This document shows positions 6,230 through 9,716 of a stretch of DNA of 9,716 nucleotides, piece by piece. The stretch covers positions 1-9,716 of the forward strand of contig CAMCWG010000094.1 of assembly GCA_945882005.1 (NCBI GenBank). Direction: 5' to 3'. The DNA comes from Bordetella parapertussis. Its GTDB lineage: Bacteria; Pseudomonadota; Gammaproteobacteria; Burkholderiales; Burkholderiaceae_B. Position 1 is the stretch's first letter; each line of letters starts with the position of its first letter. The position numbers were made by a program, and so were the translations under genes. The notes beneath the pieces were generated by a model. It was not told the origin of the DNA, made no database searches, and worked only from the letters and a program-made list of their open reading frames with translations.

Positions 6230-7171
6230 CTATTCGCTCTTGGATGTTTCGCTTTGACCTGTCACAAAAAACAGATTCCGCCCGGTCCGCTGATACCCCT
6301 CAGAGGCGAGTGCCAAATCAAGGTTCAGTGTAGCCAAATCGTCGGCGCCTGGGTCCATCAGCGGCTCTTTGGATTGAAACATGATTTTGATGTACCCACC
6401 GCAGTCGTCACAACACTCGCCCTGTACAAGACTGTCAGGCGTTTCTCCGAGTCGGGACACTTCTTTGGGCGTATCGCAGTTGGTGCAACGTGCCCGGGGT
6501 GCATACCACTCCGAGGCGCACAGCGAGCAGACAAGATAACGATGGCCGTCACGATCACCAACGCGCAGCACACTCACAACGGGATGCGAGCCACACACCG
6601 GGCAAAGACCATTTTCACCCTTATGCATATGCGTAAAGCTTGATACAAGCTTGGCCTCACGCGTCCAGAGCAGCTGCAACGTTGCTCCAATAAATGGCGC
6701 AAGATCTGGCGCCACGAGATGTTCATCCGCCGCTAGCAACGCTTGCGCTTGTTGATGCTGTTCAGACAGCGGAAGTGCGATCAAACGATCCAGTGCAGCA
6801 CGCACCCCGTCAGGCAAGGTCTGCTTGCGCATAGCTGAGTCCAGCGCGGCTAGGACAGCTTGCCAGCGCGCATCAGGCTTCCAGGTCGAAATGGATAGCG
6901 GTGGCACACCGTGTTTAAAAGACTCTTGAACAACAGTTTCGTCCAAGGCAACGGTCTCGACAGCACTCAAGGCGTCGACTTGGGCCTGCGCCAGCTGCGC
7001 GCAAAATCCTAACCAAGCTGAATCGGCGTGAGTAACGGCCAATTGAGCCAGACGTATCGCGCGATCCTGAAAAACCTGCCGAGCATCCATCACCACCAAA
7101 AGTGGGGTGTCATCCTCAGGCATCCCCTGGATCTCACCAGGCTGAATTAACTTAATCGCAGATACAGTCAT
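6230..7171 (-). CDS. fdhE: Formate dehydrogenase accessory protein FdhE
   Basis: A 313-residue cytoplasmic maturation factor for respiratory formate dehydrogenases, which in E. coli interacts with the catalytic alpha subunit and binds metal through cysteine pairs. The second half carries four CxxC motifs: CPVC (190-193), CSLC (215-218), CTNC (229-232) and CDDC (254-257). They sit in the expected frame 'CPVCGSHPVVS', 'HRYLVCSLCASEW', 'RCTNC' and 'CGGYIKIMFQSKEP', followed by 'ADDLATLNLD' and 'LASEGYQRTGRNLF'. Length matches the family (E. coli 309). ATG 7171 is used. It stands about 90 bp after fdoI, behind a hairpin with a U-tract, so its expression probably depends on read-through of that element. 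Gene order fdoGHI-fdhE matches E. coli. Confidence 0.95.
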   Translation of the reverse strand: MTVSAIKLIQPGEIQGMPEDDTPLLVVMDARQVFQDRAIRLAQLAVTHADSAWLGFCAQLAQAQVDALSAVETVALDETVVQESFKHGVPPLSISTWKPDARWQAVLAALDSAMRKQTLPDGVRAALDRLIALPLSEQHQQAQALLAADEHLVAPDLAPFIGATLQLLWTREAKLVSSFTHMHKGENGLCPVCGSHPVVSVLRVGDRDGHRYLVCSLCASEWYAPRARCTNCDTPKEVSRLGETPDSLVQGECCDDCGGYIKIMFQSKEPLMDPGADDLATLNLDLALASEGYQRTGRNLFFVTGQSETSKSE

Positions 7172-7189
7172 TTATTTATCTCAATTACT

Positions 7190-7232
7190 AAAACTAAAAA
7201 GAACAAGGGGAAGAATATCAGTCTTCCCCTTG
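7190..7232 (-). terminator. Intrinsic terminator/attenuator between fdoI and fdhE
   Basis: On the minus strand CAAGGGGAAGA (7232-7222) and TCTTCCCCTTG (7214-7204) form a perfect 11-bp stem around a 7-nt loop. The stem is followed directly by TTCTTTTTAGTTTTAG (7203-7188), a U-rich tract. This is the form of a Rho-independent terminator. Because fdhE starts only about 30 bp after the stem and no good promoter fits between, it probably reduces rather than abolishes expression of fdhE-selA-selB-selC relative to the structural genes. Confidence 0.8.
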
Positions 7233-7263
7233 ATTACCCTACTACACCATAACGTGCATCGGG

Positions 7264-7890
7264 TTACTTACCGCCTGTGACTTCCTTGAACCAACCTGGA
7301 TGGTGCTTACGCGCCCAGGCTCGGCTCACAATACCAGTGCGCATCGCACCGATTGTGCCCTGTACCCAAATCGCGGCGTAAACGTGCACAATAATGGTCA
7401 AGATCAAGACCCAAGCTGACAACGCATGCACGAGTGCAGCGACACGATTCACATCCACTGAAACGTAGTGTGAAAAGTATGGGCGCCAGAAAGCAAAGCC
7501 TGACACCGTCAACAGAAGCATCGAAACAACCATCACCCAGAACGCGAGCTTTTGGCCACCGTTGTAACGCCCTACTTCAGGCAGCTTTTCATGGTTGCCA
7601 TTGAGGACATCACCGATTTGACCAAGCCACTTACGGTCGTTCGCATTCAAGACATTGTGATGCCAGAATTTGAACATGATGCCAACAAAAAGAACGAACA
7701 TTGAGGCCCCAATAAAGGGATGCAAAATGCGCGTCCATGAACCGCCCCCAAACAGCCCCGATAAAAAGAACATCGAAGGATGAAAGAGAGCCAAGCCCGA
7801 GAGTGCGGCCAGGACAAAGAGCAATGCAACAATCCAGTGGTTCGCACGATCCGAACCGCTGTAACGCACCAAACCATTTTGATTAGACAT
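7264..7890 (-). CDS. fdoI: Formate dehydrogenase gamma subunit, cytochrome b556
   Basis: A 208-residue membrane cytochrome b of the FdnI/FdoI family, which takes electrons from the beta subunit through two b hemes to quinone. Four hydrophobic segments are visible, at about residues 19-37, 54-76, 115-135 and 150-175. His18, His57, His155 and His169 fall at exactly the residue numbers known for the heme ligands of E. coli FdnI. Other signatures are 'RILHPFIG', 'WHHN', 'VGRYNGGQKLAFW', 'FWRPYF' and the C-terminal 'RAWARKHHPGWFKE'. Length is close to the family norm (E. coli FdnI 217). ATG 7890 has AAGGAG seven nt upstream, and that Shine-Dalgarno overlaps the fdoH stop. It ends shortly before a terminator-like hairpin. 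Whether to call it fdoI or fdnI cannot be decided from sequence alone. Confidence 0.96.
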   Translation of the reverse strand: MSNQNGLVRYSGSDRANHWIVALLFVLAALSGLALFHPSMFFLSGLFGGGSWTRILHPFIGASMFVLFVGIMFKFWHHNVLNANDRKWLGQIGDVLNGNHEKLPEVGRYNGGQKLAFWVMVVSMLLLTVSGFAFWRPYFSHYVSVDVNRVAALVHALSAWVLILTIIVHVYAAIWVQGTIGAMRTGIVSRAWARKHHPGWFKEVTGGK

Positions 7891-7894
7891 GGTG

Positions 7895-7910
7895 GTTCTC
7901 CTTAAGCCTT
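7895..7910 (-). promoter_or_regulatory. Shine-Dalgarno/stop junction fdoH-fdoI (copy of a 16-nt repeat)
   Basis: Minus-strand AAGGCTTAAGGAGAAC holds the last two fdoH codons (Lys-Ala), the TAA stop and the AAGGAG ribosome site of fdoI. The identical 16 nt occur at the fdoG-fdoH junction. Confidence 0.85.
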
Positions 7911-8777
7911 AGGATCGTGGTCGTCTTCAACCTTGTCCGGACCTTTGATGGCGTAATGAATCACACCAGCAAATACAGTCGCGGCCATGGTCAACAGTGC
8001 GATCGGTTTCATGATGCCCTTCCAGATACCGACCGTCGACGAAATCTTAGGATTCGCCGGCAAGCCGCTGTACTCTGTTGGACGATCACCGTGTGGCAAC
8101 ACATACATCACGTGAGTACCACCCACACCCTGAGGGTTATACAACGCAGCCTTATCGAATCCGCGGCTATTGAGGTCTTTAATACGCTCGTTTGCGTATT
8201 GAATCCGCTCTTCCTTGGGTCCGAATGTCAGTGCCTGAGTTGGGCAGGACTTCACGCAAGCTGGCTCTTGGCCAACAGCGACGCGGTCCGAACACAAAGT
8301 GCACTTGGTGGCCTTGTTTGTCACTTCCGAGATCTTGGGAACGTCGAACGGACAACCCGACACGCAATAGCCGCAGCCAATACATTTGTCGGAGTTGAAA
8401 TCCACGATACCGTTGTCAAGTTTGACAATGGCGCCTGGGCTTGGGCAAGCCTTCAGACAACCAGGATCTTCGCAGTGCATACAGCCGTCTTTACGGATCA
8501 ACCAGTCCAAACCACCGGTGGCAGTTTCGACTTCGTTGAACTTCATGACAGTCCAGGCCGCTGGGCCCAGCTCTGCTGGGTTGTCGTAAGAGCCGTCATT
8601 CGTACCGATTTCAGGACGGGTTCCGTTCCACTCCATACAGGCGACCTGGCAGGCTTTACAGCCGATACAAGTCGATACGTCGATCAGCTTGGCCACTTGC
8701 GTGGTTTTAGCCGCTGCAGCGGGAGGGGTCATAGTCGTGGCGGATTGAGCGACGACGTGTAGTGCTTGAGTAGCCAT
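7902..8777 (-). CDS. fdoH: Formate dehydrogenase beta subunit, 4x[4Fe-4S]
   Basis: A 291-residue iron-sulfur subunit of formate dehydrogenase-N/O, which carries electrons from the molybdenum/tungsten alpha subunit to the cytochrome b subunit. Sixteen Cys in four groups make four [4Fe-4S] clusters: 37/40/43/47, 99/102/107/111, 132/135/138/142 and 159/162/174/178. The surrounding text (KLIDVSTCIGCKACQVAC, LIRKDGCMHCEDPGCLKACP, GVGGTHVMYVL) closely follows E. coli FdnH/FdoH. A single hydrophobic helix at about 252-277 (WKGIMKPIALLTMAATVFAG) is the usual C-terminal membrane anchor, followed by an acidic tail ending DPKA. Length matches E. coli (294). ATG 8777 has AAGGAG six nt upstream. It is preceded by fdoG with a 10-bp gap and followed by fdoI with an 11-bp gap, a tight operon. 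Confidence 0.97.
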   Translation of the reverse strand: MATQALHVVAQSATTMTPPAAAAKTTQVAKLIDVSTCIGCKACQVACMEWNGTRPEIGTNDGSYDNPAELGPAAWTVMKFNEVETATGGLDWLIRKDGCMHCEDPGCLKACPSPGAIVKLDNGIVDFNSDKCIGCGYCVSGCPFDVPKISEVTNKATKCTLCSDRVAVGQEPACVKSCPTQALTFGPKEERIQYANERIKDLNSRGFDKAALYNPQGVGGTHVMYVLPHGDRPTEYSGLPANPKISSTVGIWKGIMKPIALLTMAATVFAGVIHYAIKGPDKVEDDHDPKA

Positions 8778-8780
8778 GTC

Positions 8781-8796
8781 GTTCTCCTTAAGCCTT
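8781..8796 (-). promoter_or_regulatory. Shine-Dalgarno/stop junction fdoG-fdoH (copy of a 16-nt repeat)
   Basis: Minus-strand AAGGCTTAAGGAGAAC again combines Lys-Ala codons, a TAA stop and the AAGGAG site, here for fdoH. It is identical over 16 nt to the fdoH-fdoI junction. Confidence 0.85.
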
Positions 8797-9716
8797 CACG
8801 ATATTGACAAGGAACGCCTTAAATTCTGGCGTTTGTGAGTTCGCATCACCAACAAACGGTGTCAAGGTATTCGCCAACTGTGCTTGCTTGGTTTGGCCCT
8901 TGAAGCCGTAGTGAATTGGAATCCCAACGTGGTAAACCGTCTGGCCATCGACTTTCATGCCTTTGAAGCGCTTGGTCACGACAGCCTTGGCGTTTACAAA
9001 TCCACGTGCAGATGTCACTTTGACCTTATCACCGTTGGCAATGCCTTTCTCTTTTGCAAGAGCCTCGCTGATCTCGACAAACATCTCAGGCTGAACGATG
9101 GCATTCAACTTCGAATGTTTCGACCAGTAGTGATAGTGTTCGACCAAGCGATAGGTCGTGGCAGCGTATGGATAGTCCTTGGGCGACCCAAACACCTCCA
9201 TGTCGCCTTTGTAAACGCGTGCAGCCGGATTTGACTTGGCTTTGGCGTTCTTCGGGTGCATTGGGTTGCGTGCCAACGGCGTCTCGAACGGCTCGTAGTG
9301 CTCAGGGAAAGGACCCTCAGCCATCTGTGGTGCAAACAAGCGCGCGACACCTTCAGGGTTCATGATGAAAGGCATCACGTTCTCTTCAGGCTTAGCATTT
9401 GGACGCATATCGGGGATGTCATTACCACCCCAACGATCGCCCAACCACTTCAGCACCGAGCGCTTCTCGTCCCAGGGCTTACCGTTCATGTCGGTTGAAG
9501 CACGGTTGTAAAGAATGCGTCGGTTAGCCGGCCAAGCAAAGCCCCAGTTGGCGCTCTGACCCAAGCCTTGATCCGAGGTTTCCTTCGGATCACGACGTGC
9601 TGTCAGGTTACCTGCCTGACTCCAGCAACCAGAATAGATCCAGTTACCGCAAGCTGTGTCGCCGTTCTCCTGCAGCAAGGCAAAGCCTGGTAATTGCTGG
9701 CCTGCGGCGACAAGAA
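8788..9716 (-). CDS. fdoG: Formate dehydrogenase alpha subunit (molybdopterin, FdnG/FdoG type), C-terminal part
   Basis: The last 308 residues of the catalytic subunit of a membrane-bound, periplasm-facing formate dehydrogenase; the frame is open to the window edge. Matches to FdnG/FdoG run from 'TACGNWIYSGCW' and 'AGNLTARRD' through 'WPANRRILYNRAS', 'GPFPEHYEPFETPLARNP', 'ATTYRLVEHYHYW' and 'PEMFVEISEALA' to 'ANTLTPFVGDANSQTPEFKAFLVNI'. It covers the final linker and the C-terminal molybdopterin dinucleotide-binding domain, roughly residues 708 to 1015 by E. coli numbering. The catalytic selenocysteine (about residue 196) and the Tat signal lie outside the window, so Sec use is inferred from the adjoining selA-selB-selC. 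There is no in-frame TGA within the visible part. TAA 8788-8790 ends it, with the fdoH Shine-Dalgarno overlapping. Confidence 0.97.
   Translation of the reverse strand, partial: LVAAGQQLPGFALLQENGDTACGNWIYSGCWSQAGNLTARRDPKETSDQGLGQSANWGFAWPANRRILYNRASTDMNGKPWDEKRSVLKWLGDRWGGNDIPDMRPNAKPEENVMPFIMNPEGVARLFAPQMAEGPFPEHYEPFETPLARNPMHPKNAKAKSNPAARVYKGDMEVFGSPKDYPYAATTYRLVEHYHYWSKHSKLNAIVQPEMFVEISEALAKEKGIANGDKVKVTSARGFVNAKAVVTKRFKGMKVDGQTVYHVGIPIHYGFKGQTKQAQLANTLTPFVGDANSQTPEFKAFLVNIVKA

Noticed and set aside
7169..7203. Promoter for fdhE within the terminator tail
   Set aside because: TTGTTC and TGAGAT at 17-bp spacing each match consensus poorly (three of six for the -10), and the transcription start would fall on the start codon; the U-tract explanation is better.
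7917..8762. 281-codon plus-strand open frame across fdoH
   Set aside because: Antisense shadow of the four-cluster iron-sulfur subunit; no start signal and no family features.
8788..9716. Selenocysteine UGA or SECIS hairpin in the visible fdoG part
   Set aside because: No in-frame TGA occurs here; the Sec codon of this family is near residue 196, beyond the right edge of the window.

Overview
The window looks like a stretch of betaproteobacterial (probably Burkholderiales) chromosome. That placement is an inference from protein similarity as I remember the families, from the moderate GC content, and from the gene order of a membrane-bound formate dehydrogenase followed by the selenocysteine machinery. 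No insertion sequence, CRISPR array, rRNA or phage gene is visible. Almost every base is coding and there is no gene-free gap longer than about 160 bp.

Left part (1-1813): housekeeping genes. The 3' end of rlmJ (23S rRNA m6A2030 methyltransferase, + strand) converges on an RluF/RsuA-type pseudouridine synthase (- strand). That gene is divergent from a chorismate lyase (ubiC, + strand), the first committed step of ubiquinone synthesis. The two divergent starts are only 19 bp apart and share a symmetric -10-like element.

Right part (1807-9716): one long minus-strand array, read from right to left. It starts with the C-terminal third of a formate dehydrogenase-N/O alpha subunit (fdoG-like; its expected selenocysteine codon lies beyond the window). 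Then come the four-cluster ferredoxin-like beta subunit (fdoH), the cytochrome b556 gamma subunit (fdoI), a strong hairpin plus U-tract that looks like an attenuating terminator, the accessory protein fdhE, selA, selB (4-bp overlap with selA) and the selenocysteine tRNA gene selC. The logic is self-contained: SelA converts seryl-tRNA(Sec) to selenocysteyl-tRNA(Sec), SelB delivers it to the UGA codon of the alpha-subunit mRNA, and FdhE helps mature the enzyme. selD and fdhD are also needed but are not in this window.

The most unusual part is the tail of the array. Directly downstream of selC, and probably in the same transcript, lie a lipoyl-carrier protein resembling GcvH and a DsrE-family protein, with stop and start codons overlapping. 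No glycine-cleavage enzymes are nearby. Lipoyl carriers and DsrE-type sulfur carriers also occur together in sulfur-oxidising Hdr-like systems. I therefore suggest, as a hypothesis only, a small sulfur- or selenium-handling (or C1-handling) module attached to a selenoprotein formate dehydrogenase.
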